Shown: positions 1 to 6,341 of the stretch, piece after piece
How the letters are laid out: every line of letters starts with the position of its first letter
Numbering within the stretch: position 1 is the stretch's first letter
From: DATLAN01 sp035527455
GTDB lineage: Bacteria > Planctomycetota > Planctomycetia > Pirellulales > Thermoguttaceae
Direction: 5' to 3'
Assembly (NCBI GenBank): GCA_035527455.1
Contig: DATLAN010000087.1
Span: forward strand, 1-7,729
Length of the DNA stretch: 7,729 nucleotides
Made by a program: the position numbers and the translations under genes
The notes under the pieces: generated by a model
Databases searched by the model: none
What the model was told of the DNA's origin: nothing
What the model saw: the letters and a program-made list of their open reading frames with translations, nothing else

Positions 1-1
1 C

Positions 2-649
2 GGTTACAAAGTCATCAGTGGAGCGGAGAAGTTCCAGTTTGCCAAACCGGGGCCGGACGGGGGACGTGCAGGAAGCCTCAAGGTCGACCTGCTGACAGGA
101 CCCCAGAGTAGTTTCGTGGGGAGTCCGGCCAGAGTTGATGCGAGACGAGTCCGTCCGCGTCCATCGGTCGATCTCCATGCACACCCGGTTGATGAAGCAT
201 TGACGCTTGAGGAAAGGTTGCCGCCCGTGACGATCAATGGCGTCACGGGCGGCGGTATCGTGCATCAGGCGACGGTGTTCATCCCGCACCCGCTGACATT
301 CGCCATGATGAAACTGTTCGCATTTCGTGACCGGTTGGCCGATGCAAGCAAGGACTTCGCTCGCTATCATGCATTGGACATTACGGTGCTGGCCACCACC
401 GCGGAGAACGAGTGGGATGAGGCTTTGCAACTTCGAGAAACCCATCGCGCAGCACCAGTTGTCGTCGAAGCTGCTCAAATCGTGAGAGATCATTTCTCCG
501 GCCAGGACAGCCTGGGAATGCTACGTCTCCGAGAAAGTCCCTATTCGCGGCCCGATCTACAACTGGATGAATTCGTTGCTGCGTTGCACGAGCTTTTTCA
601 CGATTCGACTGACAGGGGTTCTGGCAGGAGGCACATGGCCTCAGCCTGA
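2..649 (+). CDS. Predicted nucleotidyltransferase, C-terminal part (5' end outside window)
   Basis: The frame is open from the left edge of the window and ends at TGA 647-649, so only the C-terminal 215 residues are visible. Conserved-looking blocks in order are FQF and KVDLLTG near the window edge, then LHAHPVDEALTLEE, MKLFAFRDRL, KDFARYHALDI and LGMLRLRESPYSR. I associate this combination with uncharacterised nucleotidyltransferase-fold proteins related to AbiEii-type enzymes, which are common in planctomycetes and cyanobacteria. The catalytic G-G/S and D-x-D part would lie upstream of the window, so activity cannot be judged. GTG at 116 could act as a start, but conserved-looking sequence continues upstream of it, so I treat the gene as partial. 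Such proteins often sit beside a small antitoxin-like partner; none is visible downstream. The family assignment is from memory of the motif pattern. Confidence 0.6.
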   Translation, partial: GYKVISGAEKFQFAKPGPDGGRAGSLKVDLLTGPQSSFVGSPARVDARRVRPRPSVDLHAHPVDEALTLEERLPPVTINGVTGGGIVHQATVFIPHPLTFAMMKLFAFRDRLADASKDFARYHALDITVLATTAENEWDEALQLRETHRAAPVVVEAAQIVRDHFSGQDSLGMLRLRESPYSRPDLQLDEFVAALHELFHDSTDRGSGRRHMASA

Positions 650-734
650 CATTGGGTTGTCCCGGTTCGCCGTGAATGGCTCGCCCGATCGGTCTGAGCG
701 TTCGCAATCGAGCAGCGCCAGTATTGCCCTGCGA

Positions 735-896
735 ATGGGTGCACTGAGCGAACGTCGCGACTTTCGCGGCCTGACGGCGCTCGCCGACGCGGTGGGCAAG
801 CGTTTTGTGCGCGGCGTCGTCCTGTACACGGGCGAAGTGTCCGTTCCTTTCGGCGAACGGCTGTACGCACTGCCGATCCACTCTCTTTGGGCGTGA
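735..896 (+). pseudogene. C-terminal remnant of an AAA ATPase with DUF4143-type end
   Basis: The last roughly 50 codons before TGA 894-896 read DFRGLTALADAVGKRF, then RGVVLYTGE, then VPFGERLYALPIHSLW. This closely matches the usual C-terminus of the AAA_14/DUF4143 ATPases. Those proteins are normally about 400 residues; the ATPase core with Walker motifs is absent upstream, where the nucleotidyltransferase gene ends in another frame. No start codon or ribosome-binding site is associated with the fragment. I read it as the surviving 3' end of a gene whose front was deleted. The left boundary is approximate: family-like sequence is convincing only from about 750. Confidence 0.68.
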
Positions 897-1021
897 GTGG
901 GCTTCTGCTGCCGTCGGTGTTCTGCCCCGAGTGGAAAGCGAAGCCCTCCTTGCTGGTCGTAGCACGCCACGAACAACTCGCCAAATACGTGACGGAGGGC
1001 CATTTATGCCGGCGCACTCTT

Positions 1022-1035
1022 TTTGCATGTGCAAA
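1022..1035. promoter_or_regulatory. Perfect palindrome TTTGCA-TG-TGCAAA, candidate operator
   Basis: Two exact 6-base half-sites are separated by 2 bases. The site lies 37 bp upstream of the -35 box of the operon promoter, a position typical of a regulator binding site. There is no other coding explanation for the symmetry. No regulator gene is present in the window, so the role is an inference. Confidence 0.3.
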
Positions 1036-1072
1036 GGTATTGGGCCGAGTCTGGGGTGGCCAAGAACCTGTC

Positions 1073-1101
1073 TTGAAATCGGTGCCGGAGAAGTGTAATA
1101 T
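1073..1101 (+). promoter_or_regulatory. Sigma70-type promoter for the radical-SAM operon
   Basis: TTGAAA (1073-1078) and TAATAT (1096-1101) are separated by exactly 17 bp. Each hexamer differs from consensus at one position. The expected transcription start is about 1107-1110. It lies immediately upstream of gene 1 and points into it. This is the only strong promoter I see for the three-gene run, consistent with a single transcript. Confidence 0.6.
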
Positions 1102-1148
1102 GATCATGCGTACACATGCCGCAACCCCCTCTTGTTGGCGGTATTGCT

Positions 1149-2102
1149 ATGAACGAAGTGCTCCATATAGAGCGAAAATCAGCGGTGCTAACGCCCTCCA
1201 GCTTAGCCTGTCTGAGGCACGTTCCGACGGTCAATCTGACGGCCGGTTGCGCTCATGAATGTCGCTATTGTTACGCCCGGGGTTATCTGACGCACCCCGG
1301 CGAAGGCAAGGTCGGGGTTTATACGAACACGCTCTCCAAGCTACGAACCGAGCTGCCCCGCAAGCGCAAGAAGCCTGCGACCGTGTATTTCAGTCCGTCG
1401 AGTGATCCCTTCCAGCCGGTTCCCGAGGTGCTGGACATGGCCTACGAGGTGTTCAGATTTCTCTTGGAGTCGGGGATTGGGGTGACTTTTGTCACGAAAG
1501 GGTTGATTCCCGACCGGCATCGGAAGCTATTGGCCGCCCATGCGCCGCTGGTCCAGGGACGGATCGGGCTGACTACACTTGATCCAATTGTTGCCACTGC
1601 GTTTGAACCCCATGCGGCATCGCCAGAAGTCCGGTTCGCGCAAGCAGCCGAATTGATCGACGCAGGCATCTCGGTCGACGCAAGACTCGACCCGATTCTG
1701 CCGGGCCTGACCGATGGCGAAGAGTGCCTTGAACCGCTCTGCGAGGCACTCGCGGCCGCGGGCGTGCGGACCATTGCGGCCAGCGTGCTGTTTCTCCGTC
1801 CGGCCGTGGTCGGCTCGTTGCGTCGGCACGTGAAGGACATGCCTATGCTCAAGCGACTGCTGGACCGCTTTGCCGCCAGCGAGCACATGGCGATTCATGC
1901 CGGCAACAGCCGGGTGTCGGCACTTCCAGCCGTAGCACGCATTGAAATCATGGAACGCCTCAAATTCATCGCCCGCCGCCACGGTCTGACGGTCCTCGTC
2001 TGCGGCTGCAAAAACCCAGACATCCCCAGCGGTTCTTGCCACATCTCGGGCCGCTGGCCACCTGTGGCCCGTGGCGGTCAGAAGGAATTCTTCCAAGCGT
2101 AG
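1149..2102 (+). CDS. SPL-family radical SAM protein (gene 1 of operon)
   Basis: 317 residues. Members of this family bind a [4Fe-4S] cluster and S-adenosylmethionine to generate a 5'-deoxyadenosyl radical; the substrate here is unknown. The cluster motif GCAHECRYCYA supplies C34, C38 and C41 (CX3CX2C). Further family signatures follow: FSPSSDPFQP at 81-90 (the S-x-T/S-D-P-x-Q-P strand), VTKGLIP at 115-121, LTTLDP and FEPHAASPEVR at 141-162, and LDPILPGLTDG at 180-190. A distinctive C-terminal group, C285, C287 and C297 (CGCKNP...SGSC), may bind a second metal cluster. ATG 1149 is preferred because the predicted transcript starts about 1108, leaving almost no leader for the in-frame ATG at 1116 (328 residues), and because GGCGG sits 7 nt before 1149. 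The 1116 start remains possible. It is the first gene of a three-gene operon, 23 nt before gene 2. The superfamily call is secure; the function is not known. Confidence 0.85.
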   Translation: MNEVLHIERKSAVLTPSSLACLRHVPTVNLTAGCAHECRYCYARGYLTHPGEGKVGVYTNTLSKLRTELPRKRKKPATVYFSPSSDPFQPVPEVLDMAYEVFRFLLESGIGVTFVTKGLIPDRHRKLLAAHAPLVQGRIGLTTLDPIVATAFEPHAASPEVRFAQAAELIDAGISVDARLDPILPGLTDGEECLEPLCEALAAAGVRTIAASVLFLRPAVVGSLRRHVKDMPMLKRLLDRFAASEHMAIHAGNSRVSALPAVARIEIMERLKFIARRHGLTVLVCGCKNPDIPSGSCHISGRWPPVARGGQKEFFQA

Positions 2103-2111
2103 CAGCCGTGC

Positions 2112-2117
2112 AGGAGG
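2112..2117 (+). promoter_or_regulatory. Consensus Shine-Dalgarno AGGAGG that fixes the gene 2 start
   Basis: AGGAGG lies 8 nt before GTG 2126, in the 23-nt gap between genes 1 and 2. It selects GTG 2126 over the upstream in-frame TTG 2036 (inside gene 1) and GTG 2108. It is much stronger than the sites before genes 1 and 3, suggesting efficient translation of the middle gene. Confidence 0.75.
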
Positions 2118-2125
2118 TTTACAGC

Positions 2126-3664
2126 GTGGACCGCACACAAAGATACAACCAACGATTGCTGCGGAACGCACTGAGGGAAGCGCGGATCATAACGTCTATT
2201 GACGTGACCGCAGGCCGACGGATTCGCATTGCCAGCACGAACTGGGATGAGTATTGGGGACGATGCGGTCCCTGGGCGGCAGAAGTCGCACAGCTGAAAG
2301 CAGCTTGGACCGCACTGATCGCCGGGCAGTTTGCAGCCGGTCTGCGACACGAGTTTGTGCGAGCATACTTCCATTTACTCCGTGTATGTCTGGATAGCTA
2401 CGCTCGCGAACAGGGCTCGCTCGCTATATTGCGGAGGCTTGTCGGCTTTGAGACGATTCGTGTGTCTGGCGACTGCGGCGGATCGGCTGCGGCCATCCTC
2501 ACCGCAAGACATCCCGCGTATCTTCTGAGCAGACTTGCCAGCCCCGACGCACCGGAAAATCCCAAGTACCTGCCGTTGATATGCCCATGCGGAGATTCTC
2601 CCGGCCTCGGTGCTCTCTATTGGCACTATCGGCGCATTCCGTTGATACGGACTCGTGGAGTACAACTATTTGTCTATCCGACGGCGGAGGTTGGTGACCG
2701 TCCGCTTAGCCACGCACTCATTGGTCAGCTGTTCGCGTGCCTAACACCAAAAAGCGATCCGTGGATTCGTGAACGGAGTCAATCGCTCTTCGACGGCGTA
2801 TTCGGGCAGTTGGTCACTCGGTTTGCATCACCTCGCCTTCACCTGGTGGACATGGCGTGTGGTTCCGCCAAGGTCACAATGACCTTATGCAAGAAGGCCT
2901 CTGCGACACACCGTAAGCTATTCGATTTGACATTGATTGATGTGGTTCGGGGAAGCAAGTCGATCGCCAACTCCTTTTATCGAAATCCAAGAGTTTTTGG
3001 CAACGTAGTGTTCCGCCGTGAGAGCCTGTCCGACTGGATCGACAAGAACGCTGACAATCCGCAAATACGTTTCGATGTTGCTTTACTATTGAGGGCATGT
3101 GACCTTTTTAGCCACTTTTCCATCGAGACGATGTCGTTTCAGGATGCGAATGCATCATTCTGCCAGAACAAGATGTGCGATGTTGACTCCCGCGTGTTGC
3201 GTCCGGAAGACCTGATCGAAAGCAACAGCCCAGGTAGCATCCAACATGGGATTGGGCAGTTCACCTTCAAGAATGGCAGGACGTTTCGACAGTTCTCGGC
3301 GTCGGACTACTTCAAAGCACTGTACATTGTGGCGGGCGGTACACCGTCCGCCAACGAGAACGTGCTCTACGTACCGCTTCGCGTATTCGACGATGAGGTT
3401 CTCGTGCTGCCGAGCGGTCGTTCTCTAATTGCCCAGTTATTGCGAATGACAAACCACCTGGTAATCGAGGATGCGGACTTGTTGCCGCGCCATCTCGAAC
3501 AACATTTCAAGGAATTCGCTTTGGACGGCCTGTCGATCACAGACTTAACCGAACAGGCAAAGAGGCGAGGGGCTACTGTCTTCCTCATTGAGAGAAAGCC
3601 AGTACAATCACACATCGCAAGTAGATTGCCACACACTGCGTCAGTGCGACTACTATCCAGGTAA
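2126..3664 (+). CDS. Unrecognised methyltransferase-like protein, middle gene of the radical-SAM operon
   Basis: 512 residues from GTG 2126, set by a consensus ribosome-binding site. I do not recognise a named family. The centre shows a class I SAM-dependent methyltransferase-like core: LHLVDMACGSAKV at 238-250 resembles motif I, LTLIDV at 268-273 gives the acidic end of strand 2 (D272), and FDVALLLRACDLFSH at 316-330 resembles the later strand carrying an active-site segment. The 230-residue N-terminal part has NWDEYWGRCGPW at 39-50 and a CPC pair (C153, C155) in PLICPCGDSPG. The C-terminal part contains FTFKNGRTFRQFSASDYFKAL at about 379-399. There are no signal peptide or membrane segments, so it is probably cytoplasmic. 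Its base composition is lower in GC than its neighbours: two hand-counted 60-base lines gave 28 and 29 G+C, against 44 and 40 for sampled lines of genes 1 and 3. The position between two radical-SAM genes suggests it acts with them, perhaps as substrate-recognition subunit or methyltransferase. It may bind SAM without catalysing transfer. Confidence 0.65.
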   Translation: MDRTQRYNQRLLRNALREARIITSIDVTAGRRIRIASTNWDEYWGRCGPWAAEVAQLKAAWTALIAGQFAAGLRHEFVRAYFHLLRVCLDSYAREQGSLAILRRLVGFETIRVSGDCGGSAAAILTARHPAYLLSRLASPDAPENPKYLPLICPCGDSPGLGALYWHYRRIPLIRTRGVQLFVYPTAEVGDRPLSHALIGQLFACLTPKSDPWIRERSQSLFDGVFGQLVTRFASPRLHLVDMACGSAKVTMTLCKKASATHRKLFDLTLIDVVRGSKSIANSFYRNPRVFGNVVFRRESLSDWIDKNADNPQIRFDVALLLRACDLFSHFSIETMSFQDANASFCQNKMCDVDSRVLRPEDLIESNSPGSIQHGIGQFTFKNGRTFRQFSASDYFKALYIVAGGTPSANENVLYVPLRVFDDEVLVLPSGRSLIAQLLRMTNHLVIEDADLLPRHLEQHFKEFALDGLSITDLTEQAKRRGATVFLIERKPVQSHIASRLPHTASVRLLSR

Positions 3665-3672
3665 AATTAGCC

Positions 3673-4833
3673 ATGCAGACAGCTCGTCCCTTGTTTGCCG
3701 CTGAAAACCTCCCTAACTCCGACGTGGAGAGAGGGCTGTCTCTTGCCGAGCGGGTGCATCCTAAGTATCGGCCGGTTTTCGAGAAACTGAGTGAAACAGA
3801 TCGTGCGGCCGTGGCGCTCTACTTCTTGCCGCATGGGTCGAAGAAGGACGTGCTGGAGGTTACGCGGCCGCGCGTGGTGAAGTGGTATTGCCCGTTCGCC
3901 GATCAGCGGGAGTTTCCCTCGGGGCATCGGTATTCGATCAACGTCTACACGGGCTGCGAGCACCAGTGTCAATACTGCTACGTCAACGGTTACAGTGCCC
4001 GAGAGCCGGGCTGCAAGAGTCGTTTTCGACAGGATTTGTGCAAGGACCTGGAGGCGTTGGAGACGTTTGATGTTCCGCCCGCGCCGGTGCATCTGTCGAA
4101 CAGCACCGATGCGCTCCAGCCGCTGGAGCAGGAGCATCGTCATACGCGTTTCACGCTCCAGAAGCTGGCCGAACATCGAAATCGGTTCACGACGGTCACC
4201 TTGCTGACCAAGAACCCAGCGGCGCTGACGGACGACAGGTACATTGAGGTACTGCATCGGCTGAACGAGTTGCCGGCCGACCATCCAAGACGCCATTGGT
4301 TCGTGGAGAACGGTTTCTCACCTCTGAGGCTCGAAGTGTCGTTGGCGTTCTTCGACGACCAGCATCGCCGGCTGTTTGACCCAATGGCTCCGAGCGTCGA
4401 GAGCCGCATGGAGGCAATCCGGTTCTTGCGAAAACAGGGTTTGCCAGTCTTTCTGCGGATCGATCCATTGTTTCCACGCGATCCATTGGGGGGCGGCAAA
4501 ACAATGGCCGATTTTGGCCTGGCAGATGTCCAGTCGACAAGCGATTTGGAGAGCCTGGTCCGCTTCGGCCGCGAAGTTGGCGTACAGGGCGTCGTCTACT
4601 CTGTTGCCAAGATTACTCGACCGCAGCAAGGCGGCCTGTCGCCAGTGATGGAGCAGATGAAACAGATATACCAACATATTTCAGGAGGCCAGCCATTGAT
4701 GTTTCGCGGCGGTTCGTGGCGATTGCCGGAGGGAGTGGCCCAGGAACAGATCGTCGGGCCATTCTTGGACCTTTGCGCCCGATATTCGATTCCCGCCAAA
4801 CTGTGCAAGGCAAACCTGATTGCCACACCTTAG
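3673..4833 (+). CDS. SPL-family radical SAM protein (gene 3 of operon)
   Basis: 386 residues, ATG 3673, 8 nt after the stop of gene 2; AGG at 3659-3661 is only a weak ribosome-binding site, so translational coupling is likely. The cluster motif GCEHQCQYCYV supplies C95, C99 and C102 (CX3CX2C). Family signatures follow: LSNSTDALQPLEQEHR at 141-156, TLLTKNP at 176-182, LEVSLAFFDD at 220-229, FDPMAPSVESRMEAIRFL at 235-252 and LRIDPLFP at 261-268. An N-terminal extension of about 85 residues precedes the barrel and contains C73; gene 1 has only about 30 residues there. The C-terminus has a C368-x9-C378 pair. It is a second, divergent relative of gene 1 rather than a recent duplicate. Two non-identical radical-SAM proteins in one operon suggest either sequential reactions or different substrates. 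Superfamily membership is secure; the reaction is unknown. Confidence 0.85.
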   Translation: MQTARPLFAAENLPNSDVERGLSLAERVHPKYRPVFEKLSETDRAAVALYFLPHGSKKDVLEVTRPRVVKWYCPFADQREFPSGHRYSINVYTGCEHQCQYCYVNGYSAREPGCKSRFRQDLCKDLEALETFDVPPAPVHLSNSTDALQPLEQEHRHTRFTLQKLAEHRNRFTTVTLLTKNPAALTDDRYIEVLHRLNELPADHPRRHWFVENGFSPLRLEVSLAFFDDQHRRLFDPMAPSVESRMEAIRFLRKQGLPVFLRIDPLFPRDPLGGGKTMADFGLADVQSTSDLESLVRFGREVGVQGVVYSVAKITRPQQGGLSPVMEQMKQIYQHISGGQPLMFRGGSWRLPEGVAQEQIVGPFLDLCARYSIPAKLCKANLIATP

Positions 4834-4895
4834 CGAACATGACTTCTTGATTTCGCGCGGCACGAAAATCGGAATTCTTCATCCGAGTCGTTATC

Positions 4896-4931
4896 GTCGA
4901 AAAATCAATCCGACTTCGACGCGTCGGATTG
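4896..4931 (-). terminator. Rho-independent terminator for the minus-strand recombinase remnant
   Basis: CAATCCGAC (4906-4914) and GTCGGATTG (4923-4931) form a perfect 9-bp stem with an 8-nt loop. Read on the minus strand, the stem is followed by ATTTTT. It overlaps the TGA stop of the recombinase frame at 4905-4907. It faces the end of the three-gene operon, but on the plus strand it lacks a T tract. Confidence 0.6.
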
Positions 4932-5058
4932 TCTGTCCAGACATGTGCGGACCATCGCCAGCAGCGCTGCCCGAATCTCCGTGTTGAGTGACGGCCACGC
5001 GTCGACAACAAGACTCAGTTCGTGAAAAATTCCAGCTTCATTTGCCGCGTCAACTGCG

Positions 5059-5287
5059 ACTGCACCGCATTCTGCAGCGCCGCTTTCGAAAAGTGCTGTT
5101 TTCTCGGGGTTTTCTGGGGTAGTGCTGCTCCTGTCCTCTCCGTCTTCAGATCTTGACAGCGGTTGACTCCGCTTGTCAGGATTTGCATAAACCCCTGTCA
5201 GCACAGGGGTTTTGCTTTGCGCGGTCAATCCGTGACAACCGCCGACATGCGCTGACTGCAGGGCTACTGCACCGCATTCTGCGGCGC
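5059..5287. repeat. Two copies of a 22-bp imperfect direct repeat, 207 bp apart
   Basis: Positions 5059-5080 and 5266-5287 share ACTGCACCGCATTCTGC, then differ at one base, then share GCGC. The spacing is 207 bp (69 codons), so both copies lie in the same minus-strand recombinase frame and encode AAECGAVA. This could be an internal duplication in the tail of the integrase or a trace of a site duplicated by recombination. Confidence 0.55.
5189..5213 (+). terminator. Strong hairpin with T tract inside the recombinase tail
   Basis: AAACCCCTGT (5189-5198) and ACAGGGGTTT (5203-5212) form a perfect 10-bp stem around a 4-nt loop. The plus strand continues with TTTTG, so it has the form of a plus-strand terminator. 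It also codes, on the minus strand, for KTPVLTG in the recombinase tail. A similar hairpin follows the tRNA-Ser gene at 7337-7373, so this may be a terminator captured with an attachment site. Confidence 0.5.
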
Positions 5288-5615
5288 GCTCGACAGGACG
5301 ATTTCGGTCACGGGCCGGATCGCGCCCCGAATCGCCGCTCTGGCTGCCGCTCGGATCGGCAGGCTCACGGTCGCCCGGATGCCTCTCCGTTCGGGGGGCA
5401 TTGCCCAGCCAGCGGATGACGACGTGCAATGGAAACTCGGCGGCCAGTTCCGTCTCCCGGCTGGCGCGAAGGTTGTGCAACAGCCGGGGCCACGGCGTGA
5501 GCCCGGCGCGCCGGATGAGCCGCTCCAATGTCGAATGCTCTTGCGTCGTCTGCCGGCCCCGACGGCCAGCAAGCTGCGATAGCCCAGCACTGGCGGACTC
5601 CGGGCGGGCGACGTT

Positions 5616-5711
5616 TTACGCCGCTTGTGCCGGGGCGTGTTCGGCTTCGTAGTGGTCGGGTGATTGGTAACCGAGGGCTTGGTGAATCCTTATCGGATTG
5701 TAGAAGGTTTT
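5616..5711 (-). mobile_element. IS3-like transposase, C-terminal remnant
   Basis: The last roughly 30 codons on the minus strand read FYNPIRIHQALGYQSP, then DHYEAEHAPAQAA, then stop (5616-5618). Y-N-x-x-R-x-H-x-x-L-G-Y-x-SP-x-x-Y/F-E is the classic C-terminal end of the DDE transposase (OrfB) of IS3-family elements. The catalytic DDE residues and the rest of the protein are absent upstream, where the frame continues into unrelated sequence up to 5861. I could not identify a terminal inverted repeat beyond the stop. Confidence 0.7.
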
Positions 5712-5859
5712 GCGGAAAGGCCGAAAAGCCGAGGAAAATGCTTTGAAGTCTTGAACCGAGCCGTCCCGCGTCGTACCATCGGTCATCTGGCGGACGACTG
5801 AAGCCTCTATCGGCTCGTATCCCCCACCAGCCGGGAACAAACCTGAGGAGACAAGAACC
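5712..5859. other. Intergenic sequence with no recognised gene
   Basis: Between the transposase stub and the SGNH hydrolase start I see no coding homology and no clear promoter. GAGGAG at 5845-5850, 9 nt before ATG 5860, is a good ribosome-binding site for the hydrolase. Confidence 0.5.
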
Positions 5860-6341
5860 ATGAGACTGACACTTCGTCAGTTTTTCCTTCTTCTGACGGT
5901 TTTGCTCGTACTCGGGTGTGTCCCGACCGCACGTGTTGCCGCCGAAGAAGCAACGGGCGAAACAACAACGCAATGCAGGGCCGCGACACCGGTAGAAAAC
6001 CCGTGGACCAAGAGATTGCCCTCGGGCTGGTGGAAACAGCGACATGAAGAAATCCTGTCGGCGCCCGGAAGGGAAGAGTGTCAGATTATCTTCACCGGCG
6101 ATTCCATCACGGACGGCTGGGATCAGGAAGGGGGTGGGCTGAAGGTCTGGGAGAGAGAGTACGTGCCGATGAAGGCCCTGAATCTCGGCATCAACTGCGA
6201 CAGCACGCAACACGTGCTCTGGCGTCTGGATCACGGCGAGATCGACGGACTGCCGAAGCTCAAAGTGGCCGTCGTCATGATCGGCGTCAACAACAAGGGC
6301 ATCACGCGCGACAAACCCGAGGACATTGCGGTGTGCCTCGA
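5860..6341 (+). pseudogene. Secreted SGNH/GDSL hydrolase, 5' half only (3' end lost)
   Basis: ATG 5860 has a good ribosome-binding site (GAGGAG, 9 nt upstream). Residues 1-28 form an export signal: a hydrophobic run, then LVLGC with C20 as a possible lipoprotein cysteine, or signal peptidase I cleavage after RVAA. SGNH block I is FTGDSITDGW at 78-87, with S82 the expected nucleophile; block II is LNLGIN at 107-112, and block III is MIGVNNKG at 140-147. Block V (D-x-x-H), which supplies the catalytic Asp and His, is missing because homology stops at about KPEDIAV. The frame then runs through shadow sequence of a GH32 gene to a stop at 6447. Family members act on acyl esters, often of carbohydrates or lipids; this copy should be inactive. 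It was probably about 240 residues when whole. Confidence 0.75.

Larger units (their letters stand above)
4905..5546 (-). pseudogene. Tyrosine recombinase (integrase), C-terminal remnant lacking catalytic tyrosine
   Basis: Read on the minus strand, the frame gives TLERLIRRAGLTPWPRLLH, then NLRASRETELAAEFPLHVVI and RWLGNAP. This is the R-x-x-R/LGN part of planctomycete-type phage integrases (NLR-x-x-RETEL box, then W-x-GN). After WLGNAPRT the expected R-H-Y with the nucleophilic tyrosine is replaced by ERHPG, and no tyrosine follows at that position, so the enzyme should be inactive. The long tail contains AECGAVA twice and ends with VDAWPSLNTEIRAALLAMVR, a tail motif I recall from related integrases. 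The N-terminal and core-binding parts are missing. The right boundary near 5546 is where family-like sequence starts; an ATG at 5528 is in frame. The gene ends at TGA 4905-4907 within a terminator. A double frameshift around 5360-5390 could also explain the lost tyrosine. Confidence 0.65.

Noticed and set aside
1116..1148. ATG 1116 as start of the first radical-SAM gene
   Set aside because: It lies only about 8 nt after the predicted transcript start and adds 11 residues without family resemblance; ATG 1149 fits better. Kept as an alternative in the gene entry.
2036..2125. TTG 2036 as start of the middle gene
   Set aside because: It overlaps the end of gene 1 by 67 bases and has no ribosome-binding site, whereas GTG 2126 has AGGAGG at 8 nt.
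1527..2171. Minus-strand open frame antisense to gene 1
   Set aside because: No motif and no ribosome-binding site; it is fully explained as a shadow of the radical-SAM gene.
4849..4870. Hairpin after the operon as its terminator
   Set aside because: The stem is short with a bulge and there is no T tract after it on the plus strand.
5365..6234. Long minus-strand open frame of 289 codons
   Set aside because: It runs antisense to the SGNH hydrolase and out of frame with the transposase and recombinase remnants, and has no family-like motif; it is a GC-driven shadow.
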